A DNA stretch of 64,000 bases. It comes from an uncultured Gammaproteobacteria bacterium. GTDB taxonomy: Bacteria; Pseudomonadota; Gammaproteobacteria; Ga0077536. Every line of letters starts with the position of its first letter. The stretch's first letter is position 1. The stretch spans positions 1-64,000 of the forward strand of contig CAIPNE010000714.1 of NCBI GenBank assembly GCA_903866355.1. Reading direction: 5' to 3'. The notes below the pieces were generated by a model. That model made no database searches, was not told where the DNA came from, and saw nothing but the letters and a program-made list of their open reading frames with translations. Positions 30,765-38,859 of this stretch are shown in pieces. The translations under genes were made by a program, and so were the position numbers.

Positions 30765-31037
30765 CTATCTGTGCTGATCCAGACTTAACTTCAGCTTTCC
30801 CAGTAGACCGTGTGTCTGAGCGATCTGTACCAGGATGGTGGCATCTGCGATCCCGAAGTCAGGATCTTCATGGTGCAGACTGATCTGCTGTAATGCTTCG
30901 GCGGCAGCGTTGTAGTGGTCGAGTGCAGTGAATACCCGGCTTCGCGGCTCCTGATGCTCTACCGCTATCGGAGGGGGAGTGATGTCGTCGGTATTGACCT
31001 GGGCAGGTCCAGTGATGTTCACGTTGTACTTCCTCAC
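30765..31037 (-). CDS. Hypothetical protein, 90 aa
   Basis: GTG overlaps the glycosyltransferase stop (GTGA). Beta-rich N-terminus and helical C-terminus (AAAEALQQISLHHEDPDF). Unknown; likely in one operon with the two glycosyltransferases. Confidence 0.6.
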   Translation of the reverse strand: MRKYNVNITGPAQVNTDDITPPPIAVEHQEPRSRVFTALDHYNAAAEALQQISLHHEDPDFGIADATILVQIAQTHGLLGKLKLSLDQHR

Positions 31038-31702
31038 CTTTTAACGAGTTCGTTCATCAGCTTCGGGTTGAGATTGGCATACTCGTACAGCTTGTACCGG
31101 CTGATGTTCGGGTTGTCCTCGCCATAATCGCGGACTACGGATTCGGGGTGGTCGAACGAATATACCGTCCCCATGATGCGCTGAGTATTGAGCAGTGTTT
31201 GCGCCGCCAACATAAAGCTGGTGTCATCGAAGCCGGATGCACCGGGGATGAAGCGCTCATCGAACCCGTTGATCGACCAGAAGGCTTCGCGGTTAACCAC
31301 GATCATCCCGCCGGGGGAGTTGAAGGTTTCGCCCAGGATGGGGGCTTTGTGTAGCTCTTCGGTCGGGTTGTCAGTCCACGCCGGGGGGATGTAGCGGTAG
31401 ATGGTGAAAGGGTAGACAATATCGGCCTCACCCTTATCGACCATGGAGATTGCTTTGATGACTTGGTGCTGGTTTTCCGGCAGGGTGTCAGCGTCGGTGA
31501 TGACCAGGATATCGGTGTCTGCCTGACGGGCTGCATTATTTCGCGCTTCATTGCAGACGAACGGAGCAACCCGGCTGGAGTCTCCGGTGACTACGGTGAA
31601 GCGACGGGATTCCCACCACTTCCGGCACCGCTCGTAGGCGGCGATGCGATCTGGCTGGGGACGCCAGGGCATGCAGATGGTGACGCTGATTGGATCGGTC
31701 AT
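31034..31702 (-). CDS. GT2-family glycosyltransferase
   Basis: 222 aa. GT-A fold signs: 'SVTICMPWRPQPDRIAAYERC' start, 'ILVITDADTLPENQHQV' (D-x-D metal motif) and 'GETFNSPGGMIVVNREAFWSINGFDERF', the acceptor-loop pattern of GT2/GT27-like enzymes. It has no membrane segment. Adjacent to another GT2 enzyme and a third GT-like gene at 23.2 kb. Acceptor unknown; virion decoration or modified bases are possible. Confidence 0.8.
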   Translation of the reverse strand: MTDPISVTICMPWRPQPDRIAAYERCRKWWESRRFTVVTGDSSRVAPFVCNEARNNAARQADTDILVITDADTLPENQHQVIKAISMVDKGEADIVYPFTIYRYIPPAWTDNPTEELHKAPILGETFNSPGGMIVVNREAFWSINGFDERFIPGASGFDDTSFMLAAQTLLNTQRIMGTVYSFDHPESVVRDYGEDNPNISRYKLYEYANLNPKLMNELVKR

Positions 31703-31711
31703 TCCCGGCTC

Positions 31712-32407
31712 CTACTCGTAGGGGACATATCCGCTGTCCCACCTGTACTTCTCAAAAATCTCTTTGTTTGAGTATCGCAAAGGATCGCGCTCAACCTCTG
31801 CAATTGATGACTCGCCGTGTCGGAACTCATCCTGATTCCAGATCCCCCACTGGCCGACCACGCCCTGGTAGGGGAATCGGGTCAGACCGGCATTCATAAT
31901 GCGGTGACTCAGGTCATCATGCTCAAAGCCCCAGCGGCCATAGTCGGGACGGAACCCGCCGACCGTCTCAATGGCTTCCCGGCTGTAGTACAGCATGCAC
32001 CCGGTGCCCCGGTTCATAGCGAAGATCTTCCCATCGTTGTAGACCTCAACGTGGGCGTCGGGATTCATGTTCTTGTGGAGGTAGCCCAAGTGATGCTCAC
32101 CCGCTTCGATGAATTGCCGCCACCATCCGTAGACCAGCGGGTGGCAGTCATCATCGAACAGGAAGATGTGTTCGACTTCGGGCCGGTAAGCCATGAGCAG
32201 CCGCAAACAATGGTTCTTCGCATTGGCGATCCCCTGAGGGGTGTCATTACGGTGGTCAGCTTTGGCATACGGAATCTCAGAGCCGTCATCGACCACCATG
32301 ATGGGGACACCGTTCGGGGTGAACCTGCACAGGTGTTCGATTGTTTTCTCCAGGGTGGGGCGACGATTCAGCGTGGTGACACCGACACCGATAGCGGGGA
32401 TTATCAC
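31712..32407 (-). CDS. GT2-family glycosyltransferase
   Basis: 231 aa from GTG overlapping the previous stop. Motifs: 'GVGVTTLNRRPTLEKTIEHL' start, 'PIMVVDDGSEIPYA' (nucleotide-sugar site), 'HIFLFDDDCHPLVYG' (DDD metal site) and 'GTGCMLYYSREAIETVGGF' (acceptor loop). A complete GT2 core. Nine bases before 31702 gene start, so co-transcribed. Confidence 0.83.
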   Translation of the reverse strand: MIIPAIGVGVTTLNRRPTLEKTIEHLCRFTPNGVPIMVVDDGSEIPYAKADHRNDTPQGIANAKNHCLRLLMAYRPEVEHIFLFDDDCHPLVYGWWRQFIEAGEHHLGYLHKNMNPDAHVEVYNDGKIFAMNRGTGCMLYYSREAIETVGGFRPDYGRWGFEHDDLSHRIMNAGLTRFPYQGVVGQWGIWNQDEFRHGESSIAEVERDPLRYSNKEIFEKYRWDSGYVPYE

Positions 32408-32556
32408 CTTTTCCCGGCCTTCAGGACTGCGGCATGGTCTGAGCAGAACCACTGGGGAGAACTACGAGGGTCGAGTGCCAAAGTGGTGCCGACTTCGGGG
32501 CAGGAGGGCCAGCGGCACGCAGTAGAGGAACGCTTCTTTTCGGAATAGCTAGTCAC
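32404..32556 (-). CDS. Cys-rich mini-protein, 50 aa
   Basis: GTG at 32556 shares eight bases with the upstream stop and its TGA overlaps the GT2 start. 'CRWPSCPEVG...FCSDH' gives C...C...C..H, a possible zinc site. Basic overall. Unknown. Confidence 0.54.
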   Translation of the reverse strand: MTSYSEKKRSSTACRWPSCPEVGTTLALDPRSSPQWFCSDHAAVLKAGKR

Positions 32557-32944
32557 GGCAGCAGGGTGGACCTTCGGGGTCGAGGTCGATGACGAAGGTG
32601 TACATGCGATGACCGGAACCACCGTCCCCACCCATAGCGCTGTACCAGCCGGGGGGAATCTCAATGGTGGATACCCAATGCGGGCGGTGCCGAAGCGCTT
32701 CCGGTCGGGCAGGACCGTAGGCTATTGAGCCGGGACATAGCACGGGAGAGTCGTCTCCAGCGACCTTGTAATCCTCATCGAACAGACCGGAGCTATGCAT
32801 ATCGGCAATCTGTTCGGTCAGCGGAAACCCGTGCCAGTCCCTATCACAGTGCGGGCAGATTAGGGGATCTGTTCCACACTGCTGCTCACCCTCTGCCAGT
32901 TGTTCAGCGACAAGGGCGTCGATGGTGTCGATGATGTCGGACAC
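32549..32944 (-). CDS. Zn-binding hypothetical protein, 131 aa
   Basis: GTG at 32944 after GGGAGG; an in-frame ATG at 32980 would add 12 residues. 'CPHCDRDWHGFP' plus a later 'CPGS' and 'PPCCRD' suggest zinc. Central part beta-rich. Unknown. Confidence 0.6.
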   Translation of the reverse strand: MSDIIDTIDALVAEQLAEGEQQCGTDPLICPHCDRDWHGFPLTEQIADMHSSGLFDEDYKVAGDDSPVLCPGSIAYGPARPEALRHRPHWVSTIEIPPGWYSAMGGDGGSGHRMYTFVIDLDPEGPPCCRD

Positions 32945-33025
32945 CCGCCTCCCTTCCCATGCGGCCAAGAGTGATTTCATATTACAACGATGTGGTTTGT
33001 ATCGCAGGCATAGACACCCGGCGTG

Positions 33026-33238
33026 TTATGACGCCTCTTCTTCTGCCTTTCGGCACTTGCCGGTGGCGTGCAACAGTATCTCAGTCTTGTACGACGAACC
33101 GCCGTGGCTCATGTACCACCGGAAGCAGTGGGCACACTGACTTGAGCCGGGGTTGCTCTTGAGCGAGCATTCTGCGCACTGGATGCGCTGGCGTCCCTGG
33201 AGTAGTTTCCCGCAGGCGCAGCGCGGATGCTTCTTCAT
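33026..33238 (-). CDS. Zinc-ribbon protein, 70 aa
   Basis: ATG at 33238 with SD AAGGAG. 'CACGKLLQGRQRIQCAEC' and 'CAHCFRWYMSHGG' are two CxxC/CxC pairs in a typical ribbon. Unknown. Transcribed from the region 33239-33424. Confidence 0.64.
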   Translation of the reverse strand: MKKHPRCACGKLLQGRQRIQCAECSLKSNPGSSQCAHCFRWYMSHGGSSYKTEILLHATGKCRKAEEEAS

Positions 33239-33424
33239 GGATTCTCCTTCCACCAAGCCCTCCGTCATGGGGCCTCACCTTTAATTATAGTTAGCGAGGT
33301 TTCCAAAAACGGCTGGTGAAGGGCAAAAACACGGTTAGCCAACATCGTCATCCCAGGTCAAAAAAAGTTTCAGAAAAGACTTGACACAGTGACACAACAG
33401 ATTTCACTACGAACATGATTGCAG
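33239..33424 (-). promoter_or_regulatory. Intergenic region with candidate housekeeping promoters
   Basis: 186 bases without a gene. A consensus TATAAT (minus, 33284-33289) has no good -35 at 17 bases. TTGACC followed 17 bases later by CTAACC is a second candidate on the minus strand, and a TTGACA lies on the plus strand. No GGAAT/GTT pair. This is probably the break between the accessory array and the next unit. Confidence 0.35.
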
Positions 33425-33649
33425 CTACTTGGTGAAATGCTGGGCAATTAAATGCAGCGGGTCGAGTCGAGACGGGATGAAGTTGAGCAGGTGTGCAGAC
33501 ACCACGGCAACGATGATTCGGGTCAGCCAGGGTCGAGAGTCGAGGTACCTATCTACCGCCTCGCTCAGAAGCTCATCGGGCTGCGCAATGACCTCGTAGG
33601 TGACGATGGAGGCTGCGAGAATGATCCAGGCGCGGTCGGAGGTACGCAT
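33425..33649 (-). CDS. Small membrane protein (holin-like / DUF7427-like)
   Basis: 74 aa, ATG immediately after the previous TAG. 'RAWIILAASIVTYEVIAQPDELLSEAVDRYLDSRPWLTRIIVAVVSAHLLNFIPSRLDPLHLI' shows two membrane-compatible segments joined by a charged loop. This matches the general shape of a phage two-pass membrane family (DUF7427-like), but the call is only by appearance. Confidence 0.6.
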   Translation of the reverse strand: MRTSDRAWIILAASIVTYEVIAQPDELLSEAVDRYLDSRPWLTRIIVAVVSAHLLNFIPSRLDPLHLIAQHFTK

Positions 33650-33889
33650 CTAGTCAAAGTCATCCTCTTCGGCGTGGCGAATCACGTCGAGTGCGTGGTC
33701 GAGCAGCCCTGCGGTCTGCCAGTCAGGCTGGCCTTGGGGCGACCAGTGCCATGCGATGGTTTCCAGGTTGCCGTCTGAGTTGATCCGCTCCAAACCCATG
33801 ACAATGACGTACTGAGTAGCCGACCACCCATCCCCAGCAGCATCCAACAGGAGCCGCTGAATAGCGTCACGCAACGGATCTCCGGTCAT
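33650..33889 (-). CDS. Hypothetical protein, 79 aa
   Basis: ATG at 33889, ATGA overlap with the phosphoesterase. Helical and acidic ends (DPLRDAIQRLLLDA, RHAEEDDFD). Unknown. Confidence 0.58.
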   Translation of the reverse strand: MTGDPLRDAIQRLLLDAAGDGWSATQYVIVMGLERINSDGNLETIAWHWSPQGQPDWQTAGLLDHALDVIRHAEEDDFD

Positions 33890-35049
33890 AGCACTTTGAT
33901 TCCCGTGAGGTCGAATCCGTCCTGGTCGATGCGAAAGACACACAAGCCAGGATCGCCGTCCTCACCCTGCTTGTTCAGCACCCAGGCGCTCCCGTTGTCG
34001 AGGGTAGGGGCCTGAATATGCCACTTGCTGCGGCCACTGGCAGTCCGACCTGACGGCTCCACCTTGAAGAAGTGGAAGTGTCCGGTGACCAAGACGTCGG
34101 CATTGAGGATACCGTGGTGACTCATCTTCGACCACCAGTTCGGGATCTGGGCAGGGCTGTTGACTTGGTGCCCGTGGGCCAGCCCCAACACAGTGCCCCT
34201 GATGTCGAATTGAAGGGTTTCCATCCAGTCCGGTGGCCGATAGAAGGTGACGGGAAGCTGAGTTTCCTCATTCAGTCGCTCCAGGCGCTTGTTGATATGC
34301 AAGCCCCAGTCATCGGTCGGCTTCCCGGCGTTCTTGCCTTCGCGCCTCCAGGCGCAGTGATTAGACGGGATGCTCAGCACATCGACAGGAGCGTACTGGG
34401 CGCACAGCCGGATGGTCTTCCAGAACTCCGTCGCGGCGACATCGACCTGATCCATCAAGCTCAGACAGTTCGTACGGTGCTGAGCCGGGAAGTTGGAGAA
34501 GCCTTCGATGATATCTCCAACATCGGCCACGACGATGTGGTCGAACTTCTGGGTCTTGAGGTAGGCGGTGAGGTTGGTGCGCTTCTGCTCCAGCCGGTGG
34601 AGCATTTCCTCCAGGCCACCTAGATGATCGACCTTGCCGGTCTGGATGTCGGCCCAGCAGACCACGATGGTGGCTTCGGCACCGTCGTGATCGACCGGCT
34701 TGTACTTGGTCTTGCGCACTTCGTTGTAGAGCGCCGGGAGGTCTACATCGAAGCCTTTGTTGGCGATAGCGAACTTGTAGGCCGTCAGCCAGACGGTTTC
34801 CCACTCGTTGGTTTCCCGGTTGCGGCTGCGCTGCTCCCACTTGCTGATTCTGGGGGAGCCGACAATGGCAATCTGGGCCGGGTCATAACCAAACTTACGC
34901 AGGATTCCATCCTGGTCTGATGGGTCAAAGTCATCCCTCTCCCCGCCGGTCTGAATGAACCCCGACGCCCCGTCGAACTCTGTGCGAGCGGAAAAATCCT
35001 GGGAATCGTCATCAGGAGTCTCGTTCGCCATACGGTCGGCTAGGCTCAC
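33886..35049 (-). CDS. Metallophosphoesterase (SbcD/Mre11-like)
   Basis: 387 aa, GTG overlapping the previous stop. Calcineurin-like metal motifs in order: 'VVADVGDIIEG' (D...G D), 'SIPSNHCAWR' (variant of GNHD), 'GLAHGHQV' and 'VTGHFHFFKVE' (HxH). The first D-x-H of the canonical fold is not obvious ('VCWADIQ' may replace it). A long N-terminal region before the core contains 'RISKWEQR'. Likely a nuclease or phosphodiesterase for DNA or nucleotides; the neighbours are Zn-like small proteins. Confidence 0.76.
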   Translation of the reverse strand: MSLADRMANETPDDDSQDFSARTEFDGASGFIQTGGERDDFDPSDQDGILRKFGYDPAQIAIVGSPRISKWEQRSRNRETNEWETVWLTAYKFAIANKGFDVDLPALYNEVRKTKYKPVDHDGAEATIVVCWADIQTGKVDHLGGLEEMLHRLEQKRTNLTAYLKTQKFDHIVVADVGDIIEGFSNFPAQHRTNCLSLMDQVDVAATEFWKTIRLCAQYAPVDVLSIPSNHCAWRREGKNAGKPTDDWGLHINKRLERLNEETQLPVTFYRPPDWMETLQFDIRGTVLGLAHGHQVNSPAQIPNWWSKMSHHGILNADVLVTGHFHFFKVEPSGRTASGRSKWHIQAPTLDNGSAWVLNKQGEDGDPGLCVFRIDQDGFDLTGIKVL

Positions 35050-35288
35050 TTGTCGCTACCCAGACAGTCGTGAACGTGATTCTTCAGTGCCGTCATGCTG
35101 ATGGTCAGCGGGTTTTCGGGGTCGGTCGAGCAGATGGTGTGAAGCTGACGCAAGCTCCATCCGTTGGAGAGCCAGCCGTCGAACGCCTTCTTGTCGGCGT
35201 CGGGCAGTTCGGAGTACCAATGGCAGGTTTCGCAGCCACGGTTCGGACGCCTCTTCGGGGCGGTATTCAGTCGGTCGGACAGGGACAT
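35046..35288 (-). CDS. Small Zn/HTH-like protein, 80 aa
   Basis: ATG with SD AGAAGGG. 'CETCHWYSELPDADKKAFDGWLSNGWSLRQLHTICST...LKNHVHDC' has a CxxC with a later H/C pair around two helices, a fold often seen in phage packaging or DNA-binding factors. It shares the start 'MSLxDR' with the phosphoesterase next to it, with primase and with helicase, so the start box may be a common coupling or targeting sequence. Function unclear. Confidence 0.6.
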   Translation of the reverse strand: MSLSDRLNTAPKRRPNRGCETCHWYSELPDADKKAFDGWLSNGWSLRQLHTICSTDPENPLTISMTALKNHVHDCLGSDK

Positions 35289-35306
35289 AGTGACCCTTCT
35301 CTTAGG

Positions 35307-35456
35307 TCAGCCTCTGCGCCAAGCCTCAAAGAGATTGGCGGCAGCATTTGCGGCAGCGCTCCACAGACGGTCTGATACCTGGCGGCGCAGATCGTCAATA
35401 AAGGAGGGAGGCAGTGGAGGACTCTCCCCCAAAAAGACCTCTTCAGGGGCGGTCAT
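35307..35456 (-). CDS. Small hypothetical protein, 49 aa
   Basis: ATG at 35456 six bases after AAGGGGG. Two halves: Pro-rich and Ala-rich (DRLWSAAANAAANLFEAW). Unknown. Confidence 0.55.
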   Translation of the reverse strand: MTAPEEVFLGESPPLPPSFIDDLRRQVSDRLWSAAANAAANLFEAWRRG

Positions 35457-35556
35457 ATCTTGCCCCCTTGCCAATACGGCATAGAAGGGAGCGCATCACA
35501 GAAAAGCTAACCAGCGAGGATGCCACAATGGCCCCGGCTGCCCAATATGTCTGCAC
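35443..35556 (-). CDS. Small membrane protein, 37 aa
   Basis: GTG at 35556, four bases after AGGAGG. 'AAGAIVASSLVSFSVMRSLL' is a transmembrane stretch followed by a basic tail (CRIGKGARYDRP). Overlaps the next gene by 14 bases. Confidence 0.56.
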   Translation of the reverse strand: MQTYWAAGAIVASSLVSFSVMRSLLCRIGKGARYDRP

Positions 35557-35653
35557 CGACCCTCCTGAGGAAGAGTTCTCCTACCCTTTTCGCTCAGGAG
35601 TGATGCAACTTACAGGTCGCAGTGTGACAAGTTTAGACAGTTGCGACAGGAGT
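35557..35653. other. Intergenic region, no gene seen
   Basis: About 100 bases between two units. No GGAAT/GTT pair and no clear sigma-70 promoter (a TTGTCA is present without a good -10). No conserved structure found. Confidence 0.35.
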
Positions 35654-36127
35654 TCAGTAGATGTTCTTCTTCTTAGGATCTTCACTAAGTTTGCCGGTGT
35701 TGGGGTCGATGACACCCACCTTACCGTCCAGTAACCCTGACCTGACCTCATGCTTTTGTCGGTCGTGGTCGAACTCGCCCAGCTTGTCGGTGCGGCCAAT
35801 GAATATCACCCGTGGTAGCCAGTACAGGTTCATGTCCTCCGGTACGCCTGAGGCACATGGAGAGTAGTGCAGCGGGATGCCGTCCTCATCCTTCTCTTCG
35901 GACTCCCAGTTCCACTCAACCTCAATGATGAAACCGACATCCTGGCAACGATCACGGACTTCATTGGTGAACCGGCGCTTGACCTCGTCCTCTTCCTTGA
36001 CCGTGGTGACCCCACGGAAGGAGTGCTTCTTGACCATGTCGTCGCGGATCTGCGTAATCGCAGCACGCTCGCTGTCGTAAAGATCCTTGACACCTTCGCC
36101 ACCCAGGCCAGGGATTTGCAGGTCCAT
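35654..36127 (-). CDS. Hypothetical protein, 157 aa
   Basis: ATG with SD GAAGGAG. Charged, with 'GVTTVKEEDEVKRRFTNEVRDRCQDVGFIIEVEWNWE'; the alpha/beta mix suggests a globular protein. Unknown. Its leader carries the structured element 36149-36215. Confidence 0.62.
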   Translation of the reverse strand: MDLQIPGLGGEGVKDLYDSERAAITQIRDDMVKKHSFRGVTTVKEEDEVKRRFTNEVRDRCQDVGFIIEVEWNWESEEKDEDGIPLHYSPCASGVPEDMNLYWLPRVIFIGRTDKLGEFDHDRQKHEVRSGLLDGKVGVIDPNTGKLSEDPKKKNIY

Positions 36128-36148
36128 GTCGCTCCTTCAGGCGAAAAG

Positions 36149-36215
36149 GGAGGCCGGTGGGCTTGGGAAGGAGAAAACGCCGGGTTGTGGCGTTAAAGGC
36201 CACCCACCGGCCTCC
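36149..36215 (-). terminator. Structured RNA element: 13-bp stem enclosing a second hairpin
   Basis: GGAGGCCGGTGGG and CCCACCGGCCTCC pair perfectly and enclose AACGCC...GGCGTT. On the minus strand the closing stem is followed by CTTTTCG, then the SD of 35654-36127 about 20 bases on. Could be an attenuator, terminator with readthrough, or small RNA. Confidence 0.5.
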
Positions 36216-36353
36216 TGTCGGTAGAACTATACCGCAGAAAAAGATTGAGGGCGGGACCAACGCTCCCGAATACGTCGGGAATGACGTGGCTTAACTTCCT
36301 ACTCGCTATCCGGAATCGCTTTCGGAGAGCGGCTGCCGCCCCAGCCGAATGAA
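36216..36353 (-). promoter_or_regulatory. Intergenic region with possible sigma-70 -10
   Basis: About 140 bases before the structured element. A TATAGT (minus, around 36226-36231) has no clear -35. No SigH-type pair was found. Confidence 0.25.
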
Positions 36354-37340
36354 TCAGATATCCAGAGGGTGCTGGCAGGTGGTGCAGCGAGCCACAATGC
36401 GATCCGGCTCAAAGGCCATGTAGCCTCCAAGGGTCTGGAGCCGGGTGCGGGTGGCATAGTTCACGTCGGTGTTGGCAACGCTGGTGAACGCCTGATTCAT
36501 GTCGTACAGCGTGGCATTGTCGGGAAGCTGATTCACCAACTCCATCACTGCATCCAGCACCGACCGGGTCAGGTTGGCCTCGCGGGCAAGCTGATGAGCG
36601 AATGCCTGCCGGTTGCCGGGGATGGGCTGCTGAGCCGTAGAGGCGTAGCGGGCCAGCCGGTCATCCAAAGTGCCCATCATCCGGCGGGCAGCAGCTTCCA
36701 TTTCGTCAATGACCTCTTCCACCGTGCGACCCTGGAGGCTGATAGCCCCGGCACGCTCCGTTGTGGTCATCCCGTTGGTACAAACCAGGCGCTCCATATA
36801 GGCACCCACGCTGGGAGCTTTGGTCTGATTGGGGTAGGCCAGGAAGCGCAGGCCAGCCTGGGTGATATCACCGACCTGCCGGTACACCGGAGACTGAACG
36901 TCTACAGCGTGCTGCGGAGTGGTCACGTCCAAATGAAGCCGGTTCTCATCCATGTAGTGGTACCGAATCTCTGCTTCGGGATCGAACACCCGTTCGGCTA
37001 CTCTCACGACTTCGCGCATCGGAATCATCAGATTGTCAGGGCTGTGGATAGCCACGATGTGACCGTCCGTCAATTCCATCACCGTTTCGGCGTCGGCATG
37101 CTCGCGCTGCCAGAACTGCAAGGTCGTAGCCTTGAAGTCTGGGGGGCAGGCAGCGAGGTAGGACGAAGGGATCTTGAGGTAGGAAGCCAGGTTGCGCTCG
37201 ACGGCATCATCCATGGCGAACACATCGGAGCCTAGCTGGAGGACAGAAGCATCGTCAGCGATGGTCATATCACCCAGCCGGGTGACAATCCGCTCATCTT
37301 TACGGTTGGACAGAATCTGGTCGAACTCAGCGATCTTCAC
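36354..37340 (-). CDS. DUF932-like phage protein
   Basis: 328 aa, GTG start (weak SD AAGTGAG). 'LASYLKIPSSYLAACPPDF...LQFWQRE', a central strand-rich domain with 'VCTNGMTTTERAGA', and a C-terminal helical part ending 'CTTCQHPLDI'. The order matches DUF932 proteins, which are common in phages and plasmids and have no assigned role. The family name is from memory. Confidence 0.7.
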   Translation of the reverse strand: MKIAEFDQILSNRKDERIVTRLGDMTIADDASVLQLGSDVFAMDDAVERNLASYLKIPSSYLAACPPDFKATTLQFWQREHADAETVMELTDGHIVAIHSPDNLMIPMREVVRVAERVFDPEAEIRYHYMDENRLHLDVTTPQHAVDVQSPVYRQVGDITQAGLRFLAYPNQTKAPSVGAYMERLVCTNGMTTTERAGAISLQGRTVEEVIDEMEAAARRMMGTLDDRLARYASTAQQPIPGNRQAFAHQLAREANLTRSVLDAVMELVNQLPDNATLYDMNQAFTSVANTDVNYATRTRLQTLGGYMAFEPDRIVARCTTCQHPLDI

Positions 37341-37370
37341 GGTTTCTCACTTCCACAGTTTGGTTGGGCA

Positions 37371-37408
37371 GTGATACCGACTTTAGCACTGAAACTCAAT
37401 AAAGTCGG
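37371..37408 (-). promoter_or_regulatory. Housekeeping-type promoter inside a 9-bp inverted repeat
   Basis: TTGAGT, 17 bases, TATCAC on the minus strand. CCGACTTTA (37377-37385) and TAAAGTCGG (37400-37408) flank and overlap the -35/spacer, so a dimeric regulator could occlude it. The stop of the PstS-fusion gene lies inside the repeat. Confidence 0.55.
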
Positions 37409-38859
37409 GAAATCTGCCACGCGCCCCAAAAAACTTTGAGTGCTGACGTGCCGCTTCCGAAGATCTTCTTTGTGTAGCAGTACGGGATAGCCGCAGATGA
37501 TTCGGGCGTTTCCACTAAGGATTCCACTGCCCGAAGCTGAGGATGGAACTGCAAGGTGCCATTCTGATAGGAGCCGTCTGACACCGACCCCAGGAGCGTC
37601 GGTGTGCCGGTGGGCCTCCAGTCCAGCGTATTGGCGCGGGAGTACACCTGGGCATAGCGGTTGTTCCCGGTGGCGGTAACAGTGGCAATCCGGATGCGAT
37701 TCTGCTCAAACGAGAAGGCGCTGATCGGGCCGACAGATGTCAGCATGCCGGTAGTGGTGGTTTCCTGCTGGACCTCTGTGGTGTCGGTATCCCAGCCCAC
37801 GCCGGTCGAGTATTCCCAGTCGGTGCTGGAGATACCGATTCGCCCCCACATCTTTCGGGCCATACACACCTTCCCCGCCGCCGACGCACCGAAGATGTAC
37901 AGATACTGGCCTTGCAGATACAGCCCTCTGTCGAAGCGGATCGTGATTGCACCGAAGCGAGCCGAAGGCGACGATGACTGAGCGGCCAGCGGCTTTTCGG
38001 CATAGGTGATAGCGCCTTCGGTGTCCTCAACTTCAGTGACAACGCCCAGCGCACTGTTGACCCCGGTGCCGACTCCCCCGGCAAATCCGGTGCCCGAAGC
38101 CTTTGTCCAGTAGGTGCTGTTGGCATCCAGGTACGACTGAAAAATAGCAGTCGTGGAGTTGGAGTCGCTTCGGTAGATCGGCTTGATCGCCGTCGAAGGC
38201 AGGGTGATTCCTGGGTTAATGGCAGCGATGCTGGAGTGATTCCAGGTAGTGACCTGGCCGGTGAAGATCTTCGCGGTGACATCTGGGGTGAGGATCAGGT
38301 TGTTGATACCCGGCAAGTTGTACACCAGCGCCACCGGAGGGCCAGCCAGGTGAGCATCGGGGATGGTTTCCTCGCTGAGTATGGTGATCGTCTTGATCGC
38401 CGGGTTGTACAAAATGTGCTGAAGCACCGCCGACACTGTTGTCCCGTAGGTCACGGTGTTCAGAAGGTAAAGGTTGAATGGAGGGCTGGCGCAGGCTGCG
38501 TTGAGGACGGCAGAGTCGTGTGCCGTTTGCATCGGAATGTCAAGGCTGGCATCTACGACACTGCGGACGCCAGATGGTCCGTTGACAATCATCCAGCCGG
38601 GGGTGTTGTTGATAGTGTAGGCGGTGTAGTAGCCGGTCTGAGTCGGGGATATCGAAGCATTTAACCAGCGCCGGGAGAACATCACCAGATATTCGGACTC
38701 GCTGATCGGGGTGGAGTAAATCGGGGCGCAGGCAGCGAACTTGGCGTTGTAGATAGATCCAGCGCGGTTGTCGTCAGCGCTGGGCAGCGCGGTAGCCACG
38801 CTGATGCCTGGGACATCAACGGAGTTGGACGGCGTAAGCCCTAGCGGAGAGCTAACCAT
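37396..38859 (-). CDS. PstS-like phosphate-binding domain fused to a DUF4185-like propeller
   Basis: 487 aa, ATG overlapping the previous stop. Residues about 168-295 follow the PstS periplasmic phosphate-binding protein: 'PVALVYNLPGINNLILTPDVTAKIFTGQVTTWNHSSIAAINPG', the 'RSDSNSTTAIFQSYL' phosphate loop and 'EGAITYAEKPLA'. The C-terminal part ('GLYLQGQYLYIFGA...CMARKMWGRIGIS...WEYSTGVGWD') looks like a DUF4185-type beta propeller; N-terminal residues 40-85 resemble propeller strands too, so the PstS domain may sit inside a propeller. No signal peptide. It is likely a virion or adhesion protein, not a transporter. Confidence 0.74.
   Translation of the reverse strand: MVSSPLGLTPSNSVDVPGISVATALPSADDNRAGSIYNAKFAACAPIYSTPISESEYLVMFSRRWLNASISPTQTGYYTAYTINNTPGWMIVNGPSGVRSVVDASLDIPMQTAHDSAVLNAACASPPFNLYLLNTVTYGTTVSAVLQHILYNPAIKTITILSEETIPDAHLAGPPVALVYNLPGINNLILTPDVTAKIFTGQVTTWNHSSIAAINPGITLPSTAIKPIYRSDSNSTTAIFQSYLDANSTYWTKASGTGFAGGVGTGVNSALGVVTEVEDTEGAITYAEKPLAAQSSSPSARFGAITIRFDRGLYLQGQYLYIFGASAAGKVCMARKMWGRIGISSTDWEYSTGVGWDTDTTEVQQETTTTGMLTSVGPISAFSFEQNRIRIATVTATGNNRYAQVYSRANTLDWRPTGTPTLLGSVSDGSYQNGTLQFHPQLRAVESLVETPESSAAIPYCYTKKIFGSGTSALKVFWGAWQISRLY

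Noticed and set aside
32984..33011. CGTTG upstream of 32549-32944 as a SigH-type promoter
   Set aside because: The -35 position reads ATGCCT, not GGAAY.
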